64,000 nt of DNA from Fragum whitleyi (lineage: Eukaryota; Mollusca; Bivalvia; Cardiida; Cardiidae): assembly GCA_948146395.1 (NCBI GenBank), contig OX411555.1, positions 59,843,960 to 59,907,959 on the forward strand, given 5' to 3'. The first letter of the stretch is position 1, and each line of letters opens with the position of its first letter. Below the pieces are notes generated by a model that saw nothing but the letters and a program-made list of their open reading frames with translations, was not told the origin of the DNA and ran no database searches. Position numbers and translations under genes: made by a program. Positions 45,635 to 56,983 of this stretch are shown in pieces.

Positions 45635-48360
45635 TATATGGACTAATTATGGAGTAAAAGGATTGATAACCAACTGGACAGTGATCACATATGTTTATTT
45701 AACCAATGGATTTACCAGTGATTTTTTCATGGAGATGAGCCGTTTATTATTGGACTTTTATCCTTTACCCTTTTACCTTGATTTACCTGAGGACAGTCAT
45801 TTTTCGTGCGGGGAGAGACGATTATGCCAAGATGAGGACGATTTAGACGATTTTGACCATTCAACCATTTTGGAGACGATCGGACACTGAGAATCGAATT
45901 GGAACTGTGATAAGTTTAGTGCAATAGTGAACTGGACTGTGTTTTCACAGAGTTCATTATTTTAGGACAGTGTATATTGTGTATTTATGGATTTAGGATA
46001 AAGATAAGGATCTGTGAGTAGAATTTTTATTTGTATAGTTTTATAGCTTTAAAATAGCAAAATTCCCTTTTCACACGTTGCTGCACTAGTAAAGTACTTT
46101 TTGTTTCGTGTCCATCATATTGCGAAACTTTTTGTTTGGTGTCCATTCAATTGAATACTGTTGATAAAGCAATTTGTCCGATTAATCACTTTCCACGATG
46201 GTTCTGTTGAACGGATTATCATCTCGTTGTTTGGACCAGTATAGCCTAAATAACTAAATGATATAGTTAAGAACTTTCAAAAGATAGAACCTTGAAAATA
46301 TTAAACTTAAGACATGTATTTTTGGTGAGAGGTATGTCAGTTTGAGTGTATCACAAGTTACATACTAACAATGGTTCACTAACGCACTAACAATATTTTC
46401 TTCTGTCTATCTTTCTGACCTTTGACCTAGCATAGCCCCGTCCATCTTTATTGTTTGGTTGGATGTATTTTCGGTTCTTTTGATTGGTTCACCTTTGACC
46501 TTTTCAATCCGTCATTTTGATTGGTTGATTATACTTCCTGTTGAATTGTTGATCGCTGATTGGCTCCGAGTGATTCCGTCTTAACTTCATTGGTCCCCAT
46601 AGATTTAGATCATATCTGTCGGTTCCCATTGAGTTCTTTATTGGTTCCCATATATTGGTTCCACTTTCTTAGATTGGTTCTCTTGGATCGGTTCCCATTT
46701 TTGGTACCCCTTTATAGCTGGTTCCCTTGGATAATTTCACTTATTTGTGATTGGTTTCCCCTTGTTTATGTGCTAAATCTTTATTGGTTGTTTTGATTTA
46801 TGGTTCCCAGTTTTTGAAATGGTTTACATTGTTACGCATCTTTCCTGTTCGAGATTGATGGCTGGTTCCCGGCTTTCCAACTTTAACCTTTTGTGAACTT
46901 AGGGTATTTGCATATTCAAATTTGATTGGATATCCAGTTTGAAAAATTCTTTGTATGACCTTTGAACTTTGAATTATTTTTGACTTACTATTTTGTGATT
47001 GGACTTTGTTGTCAAAATGGACTTATGGTTTATTTACCTTCCGGTCTTTGTGATTGGTTGTCAAAAGTGAAAGTGTGTTTCCTGTTCTGAATTACACAAC
47101 GTTTAGTGAACTTTGAACTTACAGTGATTCAGTGATAGTTGAACTTAAATTTAAATTACTTAATTGTATTTCAGATTATAGAATTTGAATTTAATTTAGG
47201 TGATTGAATTATTATCATAGACTGCTAATTACATTAGAAAGTTATTTTTAATGCATACTTGTTAATACTTATGCATTAAATATTTTCATTAATACTTAGA
47301 ATATTTGTTTGATATTACCCTATGAGAACCTGACTACCATTTAGTGATATAAAAACTCAGATAATTTTGTATTGTGAAATCATAAGATTGCACATTACTT
47401 TACTTATATTGTACAATGATTCATATCCCTGAAACACTTAGTTTCTTTGAAATGAATTGTCTATTGATGTAATACAGTCTAATTTCTTGATAGTTTACAA
47501 ACGAAATCCACTAACATGTATACTCTAGTGTGTATCGTTGTATGAAAACTATTTCAGTTACGCTCTGACTACCAGATATCTTAACTTTAGTGAAGTGCTA
47601 TTGATATTTCCATTAAAGGGAAGTAATTTGCAGTTTATACTTTATTGCTTATTTCGAGAAAGCAATAGTCTTAAATAGTCTTTACTTGCCTTTAACATTT
47701 AAGGAAAGTATTCATTTAGTAATGTGAAAACATTGTGTGAAGATATAACTAAGTGATTATGTGACTTAATTCTAGCCTAAGCCTTTACTAAAGTATAAAG
47801 ACACTTATACTTAATCTGAGACTTGAATCTCTGTTGAACGTACGTAAGTTAATTGAGTCCAACTACTTTAATCAGATTTCAGAAAATTAATCTGGTTGTA
47901 GGTACTTACCCTTTACATGGTAAACACCCTTTACACTTTTCAGGTTTTAAAAACTTAAACTTGATTTTAGGTGGTATATCTTTACAGGTTTAATTACTTA
48001 CAGGTTTATTTACTTACAGGTAAACTTGTCTCTAGTGTAAAGTACATATATGCGCATGTGTCCCTATTGTGATTGATTATTAAAGGGAAATAACTTAGTG
48101 CAATTGACTTTTCAAATGCTATCCCTTAGTAAGGGGAGATTATTATTTCAGATTGTGTGTTACCAAGTGTCAAGTGTTGATTAACTCAACTTTAAAGGGT
48201 CAATATTTTGATTTAACATTAAATCCCTTGTTCTATTTTTAGAACACAGTCCTTATAGTGCTTAAATCCATACTTACTGTGAAAATTGACATTTTATGAT
48301 AGTGTGAAGTTAAAGTGAGGATTTATTGATTTAAAGTGAACGTCTATTCTTACTTAAATC
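45635..48360 (+). other. Long untranslated leader of the LTR element
   Basis: About 2.7 kb between primer site and gag, far longer than usual for gypsy elements. Between 46480 and 46880 a degenerate motif close to ATTGGTTCCC recurs about ten times. Around 47960-48030 TTTACTTACAGG-like words repeat. Short open frames here are not supported by any recognisable domain. Confidence 0.6.
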
Positions 48361-49494
48361 ATGTGGAGTTCGGAGGAAACCAAATCTGACACAGCTTCAG
48401 GAGGAATGACTACGGACTCAGGAGGAATTTCGGAAAGTGATAGGAAGTTGTTGGATGCCTTCCACAGCTTACACCTTTCACCTCACATTGAGAAGTCAGC
48501 AGACTTAGTGGATTTTATGTCCAAGTTTGGAAAACTTGTGTCGGACCATGAGACCAAGTCGACAGCAGCACACCATTTTCCGAAACTTTCAACATTCTTC
48601 GGAGATGATTCCAAGAGTGACACGTCCTGGGAAACATTTTTCTATGAGATCCGATCTCTATTATCAGAGAATGTGTTCACACCTGAACAGATTTTACTTG
48701 GGATTAGAAGGTCAGTTAAGGGTAATGCTGCTGATGTACTCAGGCGTATGGGACCTGGAGCTACGCTGGATACAGTTCTAACGAAATTTATAAGTACCTT
48801 CGGTAACATAGAAACGACTGAAAGCGTACTAAAAAAGTTTTATTCTTGCCAGCAGAAGCCGAAGGAAAAGATAACTAGTTATGCCACTAGGCTTGAAGAG
48901 ATTTACTCTCAAGCGGTAACTATGAAGGCTTTACCAGCTGATGATGCTACTTTACAACGAGTTCTTTATCATGGATTACTCCCAGAGCTCAAACATATGG
49001 CAACATATAAGAATGATGTCATAACTGACTATGACAAGTTCAAAATTGAACTTAGAAAACTGGAAGCTGACCTCAGCAACACAGATTCGACACAATGCCA
49101 TGCCTCTGTAGCAGTGCAGAATAAGTCTACAGAGATGAGTGAAGTCAAGGATTTACTGATGAAACTTCATGAAAGGATTGACAGGATTGAAAAGCAACAA
49201 GAAAGTATGAGAGAGAGTCAATCCTCAAACCCCAATCAGGGAGGCAATGATCATTTTAGGAGAGGAGGGAATCAGTTCAGAGGAGGTAGAGGAAGAGGTT
49301 CACGAGGAAGAGGACAAAGAAATGATGATGGGCTGAGAACAGACCAAAGACCTCTAGCCTCACAGAGTTTTGCGCCGACATGCTTTGGTTGCAACGGTAA
49401 AGGGCACAAGGTGAAAGATTGCCCCAGCAATGCGCAGAAACAGTGCTACAACTGCCAGGGCTTTGGACACATTTCGAAGTTTTGCCCAAACTAA
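48361..49494 (+). CDS. gag: LTR element gag (capsid and nucleocapsid)
   Basis: 377 residues. The middle (about 75-200) looks like a retrotransposon capsid with the pattern seen in PNMA-type gag proteins (a GNAADVLRRM helix, FG, then Q..E....Y..RLE). Residues about 270-300 are charged and Gln-rich, followed by an RGG-box segment (GGRGRGSRGRGQR). Two CCHC zinc knuckles follow, CFGCNGKGHKVKDC at 341-354 and CYNCQGFGHISKFC at 362-375, both C-x2-C-x4-H-x4-C. The frame ends at TAA right after the second knuckle. Pol is in the -1 frame and overlaps, so expression by frameshift is expected. The frame is intact. Confidence 0.92.
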   Translation: MWSSEETKSDTASGGMTTDSGGISESDRKLLDAFHSLHLSPHIEKSADLVDFMSKFGKLVSDHETKSTAAHHFPKLSTFFGDDSKSDTSWETFFYEIRSLLSENVFTPEQILLGIRRSVKGNAADVLRRMGPGATLDTVLTKFISTFGNIETTESVLKKFYSCQQKPKEKITSYATRLEEIYSQAVTMKALPADDATLQRVLYHGLLPELKHMATYKNDVITDYDKFKIELRKLEADLSNTDSTQCHASVAVQNKSTEMSEVKDLLMKLHERIDRIEKQQESMRESQSSNPNQGGNDHFRRGGNQFRGGRGRGSRGRGQRNDDGLRTDQRPLASQSFAPTCFGCNGKGHKVKDCPSNAQKQCYNCQGFGHISKFCPN

Positions 49495-50936
49495 TATGTG
49501 CCTCGGTTGCAGGGTCGAACTCTGGCACATCCATCAAAGACCCTAAACTAATCGGAACAACAAATGAAGTGTTTATTAAGTTGGAAGATGTCGACACCAA
49601 AGCACTTGTGGATACGGGGAGTTGTATCAGCACGGTATCCGAGTCATTTTACAACAATAATTTGGCCGACTTGGAGTTGAAGCCCTTAGACAGCTTTATT
49701 CAAGTTGAATGTGCAGATGGCAAACAACTACCCTACAACGGATACATTGAAGCGGATCTTATCGTCTCAAGTGGAATTCCTAATTCATCGACTGTTACCT
49801 GTTTGTTGTTGGTTACTCCAGACACAAACTATTCAGCATCTACACCTGTGATACTGGGTACCAATATACTTGATGTACTACTCAATGAGTGTCAGGACAA
49901 CTTCGGACCACAGTTCCTTCAATGTGCCTCTCTGCATACACCATGGTATTTAGCATTTAGATGCATGATTCTAAGAGACAAAGAGCTTAAGAAACACGGC
50001 AACACTATTGCTGTTATTAAGTCAGCAGAACCAAGTAGGATAATATTAGGCCCAAACGAGACTAGAACCATCCGTGGTTATACTGACAAAGAGTTGCCAT
50101 GTCAGGATACAAGTGCCCTTGTACATGAGACGAAGGACTCCACTTTGCCGGATTTTGTTGACATTACGCCAGCTGTAATTAATTACCAGTATGGCAAGAC
50201 AAAAGAGATAGATATTACCATTTCTAATGTAACCCTCAACAGTGTTGTAATTTCACCGAGAGCATTACTATGTGAACTTCAACCTGTTAGAATTGAGGAA
50301 GTGACTACAAAAGAAGAGACTACCATAGAAGATGAGATCTTGGGTCAGATTCATATTGACACCAATGACAAGTTGAACCCAAGCCAACTTAATGAGATCA
50401 ATGGACTTTTAAAGAAACACATTGAAATATTTTCAACCGGAGAAAACGACATAGGATTCTGTGATAAGATTAAACACAGAACTGATCTCACTGATGATAT
50501 ACCATTTAAACAGAAGACCAGAAGAATCCCACCAGCTATGATCTCAGAAGTAAGACAGCACATAGAACAACTTTTGTCTACTGGGATCATACGCAAGTCC
50601 AAGTCACCGTGGTCGTCGAATATCGTAATTGCGCGTAAGAAGAATGGAAAGCTGCGTCTATGCGTGGATTTTAGACAACTTAATAACAGGAGTGTAAAAG
50701 ACGCCTACGCACTTCCCAAGATCGAAGAGATCTTTGACGTCCTTCAAGGAAGCAAGTTCTTCTCGACCATAGACATGAAGTCGGGATACCATCAGGTGGA
50801 GGTAGAAGAGAGCCATAAAGAAAGAACAGCCTTTAGCGTGGCAAATTTAGGATTTTTTCGAATATGTAAAAATGCCTTTTGGATTGACCAATTCGCCTGC
50901 TACCTACCAACGCCTGATGGAGGAGTGTCTAGGTGA
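49401..50936 (+). pseudogene. pol: LTR element pol, first part: protease and N-terminal reverse transcriptase
   Basis: Frame -1 to gag, open from 49401 and therefore overlapping gag by 94 nt. The aspartic protease active site is DTGS at 49611-49622 (ALVDTGSCIST). The reverse transcriptase starts near 50480 with the conserved LRLCVDFRQLN and FSTIDMKSGYHQV blocks, the first catalytic Asp being at 50771-50773. Sequence similarity to other gypsy elements ends at a run of six T at 50853-50858. Beyond it this frame codes unrelated residues to a stop at 50936, while the rest of pol continues in the +1 frame. One extra T in this run is enough to explain the break. No canonical slippery heptamer was found at the gag-pol overlap. 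Confidence 0.9.
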
Positions 50937-53874
50937 TTATAACATGACGATCTGTGTCATCTATTTAGACGATCTTATAATCTTCTCGGACACCTTTGAG
51001 GAACATCTCAGACGATTAGACCTGGTTATGACAAGGCTAAAGGAGTGCAATCTAAAGTTATCTCCCGAGAAATGCTTCTTTATACAGGACAAGGTACCAT
51101 TTCTCGGACACATCGTGAGTGAAGCTGGTATAGAAACAGATCCCAGCAAGATAGAAAAGATTAAGAATTGGCCTACTCCTTCTAATGCAGACGAACTTAG
51201 ATCTTTTCTAGCCTTTTGTGGATACTATAGGAGGTTTATCAAGGATTTTTCCAAGATAACCCGCCCTTTAGCAGATTTGTTGCCGCCGACCACAACAAAG
51301 AAGGCAAAAAAGGATACAAAGCCATGGGTCTGGACAGAGATTGAACAGAAAGTATTTGACGAATTGAAGGAGATCCTGATAAATCCACCCATATTGGCTT
51401 ATCCTGATTTCAACAAGCCTTTTGAACTTCACACAGATGCTTCCGGAAGAGGGCTTGGCGCAGTTCTCTATCAGCCTGACGGAAAGATGAAGAGAGTAAT
51501 CGCTTATGCAAGCAGAGCATTGAATAAGGCTGAGAAGAACTACAGCGCATACAAGCTTGAGTTCTTAGCGTTGAAATGGGCCGTTACGGAAAAGTTTTCC
51601 GACTATTTAGCCATCAACCATTTCACGGTGTTAACTGATAATAACCCGTTAACATATGTCTTGACTTCCGCCAAGCTTGACGCAACTGGTCAGCGATGGG
51701 CATCGGCTCTTGGAGAGTTTGACTTTGACATCCAGTATAGATCTGGGATGAAGAACACGGATGCGGATGCAATGTCAAGGTATCCTCATGAGAAAGTCCA
51801 AGAGTCAGATAATGAAAGAATGGAAGTAAAGAATGATGTAGTCAAGGCCATATGTAGTGACACAGACAGAGAACCAGTGATAGAGACCCTATGTTCGAGC
51901 ATAAATATCGTAGAGATTACCGAGGACCAAGGACAACCGATGGCACAGATAGAAATGAGAGAGATCAGACGACAGCAAAGGAATGATAGAATGATAGATA
52001 AGTGGAGAATCGCTGTCATTGACAAGAGAGTGCCAACCAGAAATTTGACAAAGGAAGACTTCATTATGAAACGTCAGTACAGTCGTCTTATCATGAAGAG
52101 AGGAATACTTTATAGAAAAGTAAAGGATGAAGAGAACTTCATAGAGCAGCTTGTTCTGCCAAAATGTTATAGAGAAGAAGTCTTAATAGGCTTACACAAT
52201 GAAGTAGGACACCCTGGAAGAGACAGGACTTTAAATCTCCTGAGAGAGAGATTCTTTTGGCCAGGCATGGCAAAAGATGCAGAAGAGTGGGTTGAGAATT
52301 GCGACAGATGCGTCAGAAGGAAGTGTGGTGCAGACATCAGAGCTCCTCTGGTGAATGTCCATACAAGTTACCCACTGGAATTGGTTTGCATGGATTTCTT
52401 GACTCTGGAACAGTCAAAAGGAGGAATTGGCAATATACTTGTCATCACCGACCATTTCACGAAGTTCGCAATGGCCATACCGACCAGAAACCAAACAGCA
52501 AAAACAACAGCCGAAGCCTTTTATAACAATTTTATTCTCCACTACGGAATTCCGACAAGGCTTCATTCAGATCAAGGCGCGAACTTCGAGTCAAACATCA
52601 TCAAGGAACTTTGCCAAATCACGAACATGGAGAAGTCAAGAACATCCATCTACCACCCACAAGGGAATGCAGGACCAGAAAGGTTCAACCGAACTTTGCT
52701 TGGAATGTTGGGAACGTTAGAGAATGATCAGAAAGCAGACTGGAAAAGATATGTGAATCCCCTCGTATATGCCTACAATTGTACTCCCCAAAGTTCAACA
52801 AAACACTCGCCATTCGAGATTATGTTCGGACGAAAGCCAAAACTTCCTATTGATGCAATGTTCGAACAGGTTACAGAAAATTTCAACCGAACTACCAGAG
52901 AGTACATTGAGGACTTACAGGAGAGAATGGAAGTTACTAGAAAGATTGTTTCCAAGCATTTGGATTCTGCGAAAGACAGACAGAAAGAAGTTTACGATAG
53001 AAAGGCGAAAGCAGCAAAGTTTGAGGTTGGAGATCGAGTTCTAGTCAAAGTCCTAGCTTTTGAAGGAAAGCATAAGATCAAGGATAGATTCGAAGAAGAG
53101 ATTTATACCGTCATCGAACAGCCAAATGAGAAGATTCCAGTGTATAGGGTCAAGTCAGAACAATCAGAGGTTGTGAGGACCCTTCACAGGAATCATTTGT
53201 ATCCTATAGGGGATAAAAAGATGATAGGACCAGTCCCAAGGAAAAGACAATCCTTGGAGAAGAGGTTAGATGATGTGGCCACAGATGAAAGAGATGAGGA
53301 AGAAAGGAAGGAGAAGAAAGGTTTCGAAACCAGAAGAAGAGATGATTCTAGCGATGAATCAGATGATGATGGAGTTGGACAGGGATTTGTTAGAGAAACA
53401 AGTCATCATGGGGACGCCCTTGAGTCCATAAATGTGAGAAGAGATGGGAGAAGATATGAAGACCGATTAGAAGATAGAGAAGATAGAGAAGATAGCTCAC
53501 AGAGCAATCATGATGACGATGATGATGAAGTTGAAGAGGCTGCAGATGATGATGGTAATGGAAGAGCAGAAGATGAAGAAGTTCAAACAAGAGAAACAGA
53601 AGATCAAAATCGAAGAACAGAGAGAAGACAGGAATTTCAAGAAAATACAAGACAAGAAGAGGGAAGAGAAGTACCTGTACCCGTACCAAGACGCTCACAG
53701 AGAGAGAGAAGAGCTCCCAAGTGGTTTGAGTCATATCAGATGAATCAAATGACGCATCAGATGAGACCACATGACTCTAGAATAGAAGCTCTAAATGTTT
53801 TGACGTCCTCTGGTGTTTTGGATTGTATAGACAGAGATATTGCCTACAGACTTTTAGATTCCATTATCAAGTGA
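50872..53874 (+). pseudogene. pol: LTR element pol, second part: reverse transcriptase, RNase H, integrase
   Basis: 1000 codons, in a different frame from the first part of pol. Counting from the ATG, the reverse transcriptase catalytic box YLDD is at 31-34. RNase H has D189 (HTDAS), E230 and D256. The integrase zinc finger is H442, H447, C477, C480. The DD35E triad is D508, D567, E603. A GPY/F-like module lies at about 720-765. The last 200 residues are highly charged with Asp/Glu and Arg/Lys runs and end before a TGA-type stop at 53874. The frame itself is uninterrupted. As it lacks the N-terminal reverse transcriptase, it would need the upstream frame break to be bypassed. Confidence 0.92.
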
Positions 53875-53958
53875 TTTTTTTAGCCAAGTGATTTTTCATG
53901 TTTTTTAACTATTGCAAATTTTTTACCTTTGTATTGCAGTGCGAGGACGCCCAAATTT

Positions 53959-53974
53959 TCAGAGAGGGGAGGAA
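53959..53974 (+). other. Upstream polypurine tract
   Basis: A purine run AGAGAGGGGAGGAA lies about 220 bp before the 3' LTR. In many gypsy elements such a run directly abuts the LTR; here it is displaced, and a shorter purine run sits at the LTR edge. Confidence 0.5.
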
Positions 53975-54160
53975 CAATATGAATTTTTTGATTTAATGTA
54001 AATACCGTATTTTCCAGAGTTTTTGAGTAGTAACAAACTTTGGAATTAATTTGATTTTTTTTCACAACTTTGAAGATTTGACATTGGAGGAAGAAACTAT
54101 CGTATTTATTTGTAATGTCTTGCTATGCATTAATAATGTATAGATTTTGTATTTTAGGTA

Positions 54161-54195
54161 AAATGACGAGACGTCATTTACGGGCCAGGGAAGGA
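54161..54195 (+). other. Hairpin and LTR-proximal polypurine tract
   Basis: AAATGACG-AGA-CGTCATTT (54161-54179) is a perfect 8-bp stem. It is followed by AGGGAAGGA (54187-54195) directly against the 3' LTR, the expected plus-strand primer position. Confidence 0.6.
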
Positions 54196-55230
54196 TGTAG
54201 TAGGGTCACTTTTGGTTGGACAGGTCAATTAAGTTGTACTATACTTTTCCTATTGCGCAACACGGTTTCGCTTGATTTCACATTTCCCTCCACAAGTGGT
54301 CAGTTGGTCATGTGACTTTTTGAAATCCTCAGTTGGACAGAATTGATTGAATAGGCAACATCTATGTTTAAATCCTTTGTTTAGAAAATTAGCGGGAAAT
54401 GGATCACTTTCATTTGTAAGTTATCTTGGATTTCATATGTTCCTTTCTTATGGTGTTTTCTTAAATTGGAAATACGTGGAGATGATATTCCGTTGTTTCA
54501 ATCGGTTTGATATCAGTTCGGTTGTTGAAATGTCTCGAATTTGTATTTCGGTCCTTTTAGTCCTTTGGCGCGCTCGCGATCCTTTAATTAACAAGTCCTT
54601 CTTTTACCCTAACTCGCACTATTACTCTTTAATATTTTCAGTACTGACAGTCACGGGATGATTGTAGACATGTGTTGAAGTTTTGGTGTGTGTGAAACAC
54701 TTAATTCCTTAAATTGGTATGTTATCTTTAATTGTATACAGAAGTCATGTTTATCCTTTCCATGTAAAGCATGTTTAGCGAACGTTTGTGAACAGTACAG
54801 CAGAAATGTAATTTCACTGTTAAAGGGTTCAGAATAGAGAATGATAAGGTTATGTATAAAAGGGTTAAACGAATCTTTTGTAATATGGATAGAAAGTAAG
54901 TTAATATATTTACTTTAGAACATTGTAGGAATAGGAGTATTATGTCAGCAAATGACATAATAATCCTTTCTCGCAATGTTCACGTTGAAAATTACGCAGC
55001 CGTGACCGATTTATTGTTGAGAGTAGCTTTCTTTGATTTTATTGCAAATTGTTCCATGTTTTACATTTCAGAGTGTTGGTTTGTTTGTAAATAACTGAAG
55101 GTGGAAATGATGTCACATTATTAAACTATGAAAATTGGAAAAACTGACTTTATATACTCCTAGCCGTCCATTATTGAATCCACTTAAATAAGCAGTAAGC
55201 CCTATCTATTTGGTAGAGAGCCCTGTTATA
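54196..55230 (+). repeat. 3' LTR
   Basis: 1035 bp, identical to the 5' LTR apart from two substitutions (54544 T for G, 54679 A for T). The flank begins TCAA, matching the left target-site copy. Confidence 0.94.
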
Positions 55231-56983
55231 TCAATTTCGTATATTTAGAATTTTTTTTTACATTTATCCACGGATTATGATGTTCCATAATGTTAGTATA
55301 AAAGCATTAAGACAAAGGGGAGAATCTCTTATTATGGCAAAGGTATCCACGAATTAGAACTGCCCAAAATCACGAGGTATTTTCTGAGTGAGGGTGAAAC
55401 GAAAATTGTTGAAACATACGATATGTAAATAAACTTAAGTTTGACGTCAGAGACATTTGCCAATCCGCTGCTCAGTAGTGAATTACTGTTGAGTGTCTAA
55501 ATGCTTGTAGCGATTATGCCATTCCTTTGATTAGACAGAAATTTATCACGTATTTTTACTCATTGATTATCAAAGTTGTGCTTATCTCTTACTACAGTTT
55601 CGTTTCTTTTTAAGCAGTCCGTTTAATCTTTCGAAACATCTCCGTAATATGTGTTAAAAATTCACAACGATGATAAATAAAAAGTATACTCAGCAAAGCT
55701 AGGCAAATGTTGCAGATGATATCCCAAGCGCACTTTAAATTTTTTAAAAGCATAATCTTTTGGGACAGAGAAAAATGCAGGAAATAAATTTAAGGAATCA
55801 CTTCGTTTATTTATTAGTCATATGCACTTTACCCATATGTAACTTGAAATTTATTTCTACAATTTCAAGAGAGAATGTTTAGGCAACATAATGACACAGA
55901 TCGAAAATAGAAAATTTTGAGCATTTATTTTTTCAGTGGTACGATCGAAATACTGTAGCGATCACTTGAATAAAAAGCTGTTGTTTCGATGTTGTCAGCG
56001 TTTTAGACCAACCCATAAACGCACTTCTTTTTAATTTTATGAAAAAATGAAATAAAACGCATTTTGTCTTTATTTGTTGATAAGTTACAGTTTTGAAATG
56101 CGATATAAATTCAACCTAATAATTCTTTACATCTTTGATATAGGCCTATTTCTTGGTTCTTGAAGGTAATTTAGAATGCAAATAAAAAAAAAGAATACAA
56201 TAACGTCAAGAATGCGTTTTTTCTTCATTTCCCATTTTTTTTTTATTTTTTTATGTTCTTCTTTATTCTTTTAATTATTCTTTTTTAAGGTTAAATGTTT
56301 ATTATTTTGATTTCTATTAAATTTGTTTTGGGTGAAATCGATTTTTTTGTTTTAGGTCAAAGTATTAGTATTGCATACTTAAAACCCCTTTTTTCATAAA
56401 TAGCATAAGCCAATTCTTTTAGAATATTTATAAAGGTATCATCAAAAAAAGATGATTTAAAAAATTTGGGGAACGAGTTGACCAAGGAAAAGTGATTTAG
56501 CTACACGTATTCAAGAAAATGTAAATGTAATTATATAATGGCACATTCAAAAGAATGCGGTAATTTACAAAATAGTAATAGTATGGAAACTTATTATTTG
56601 CATACTGTAATGATTTTTTTTTTTCATCTAATTTATCATCGTTGGCTAATCATCAGTGCCAAGATTTATTTTTCATTTCGTGTACACCATAAGACAATGA
56701 ATTCTTTACCATTCCCAAAGCCTAGATTCAGCTTATAGCTTGAAGATTAGTGCAAAGCCAACTTGCTTTCTAAGACACGTTCTTTGTCGAATCAATTACC
56801 TGGCGTGATTTTTGCGGGCTCATATTCATGAATGATTTTACTTTTTCACGCCAAGCAATACATACGTATGGTATTGTGAGGTTCCGACAATCACGCTGCT
56901 AGTGTATGACCATAGTGCAGATAAGATCTTTATGTGACATAGAAGATATTGAATGACTTATCTTAAATACTTTATAATTTAAT
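55231..56983. other. No feature recognised
   Basis: AT-rich sequence with T-rich tracts around 56220-56300. I see no gene, tandem array or terminal repeat here apart from the 4-bp target duplication at its left edge. Confidence 0.5.

Larger units (their letters stand above)
44583..55230 (+). mobile_element. Ty3/gypsy-type LTR retrotransposon, young, pol broken
   Basis: A 10648-bp element with two 1035-bp LTRs, a tRNA-Lys primer site, gag, and pol in the order protease, reverse transcriptase, RNase H, integrase, which is the Ty3/gypsy (Metaviridae) order. The flanking target duplication is TCAA (44579-44582 and 55231-55234). The LTRs differ only at 44931/54544 (G/T) and 45066/54679 (T/A), so the insertion is recent. 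There is no env-like frame. The leader between primer site and gag is unusually long (2.7 kb). One single-base insertion splits pol, so this copy is probably not autonomous unless that base is a sequencing error. Confidence 0.95.

Noticed and set aside
45597..45890. 97-codon frame across the LTR end and primer site
   Set aside because: It spans the primer binding site, so it would start inside the LTR. Composition and motifs give no support for a protein.
46560..46796. Trp/Leu-rich 78-codon frame resembling a membrane protein
   Set aside because: It is the translation of the recurrent GGTTCCC words in the LTR leader; the hydrophobicity is a by-product of the repeat.
53390..53770. 126-codon Leu/His-rich minus-strand frame
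   Set aside because: It is the antisense shadow of the charged C-terminal tail of pol.
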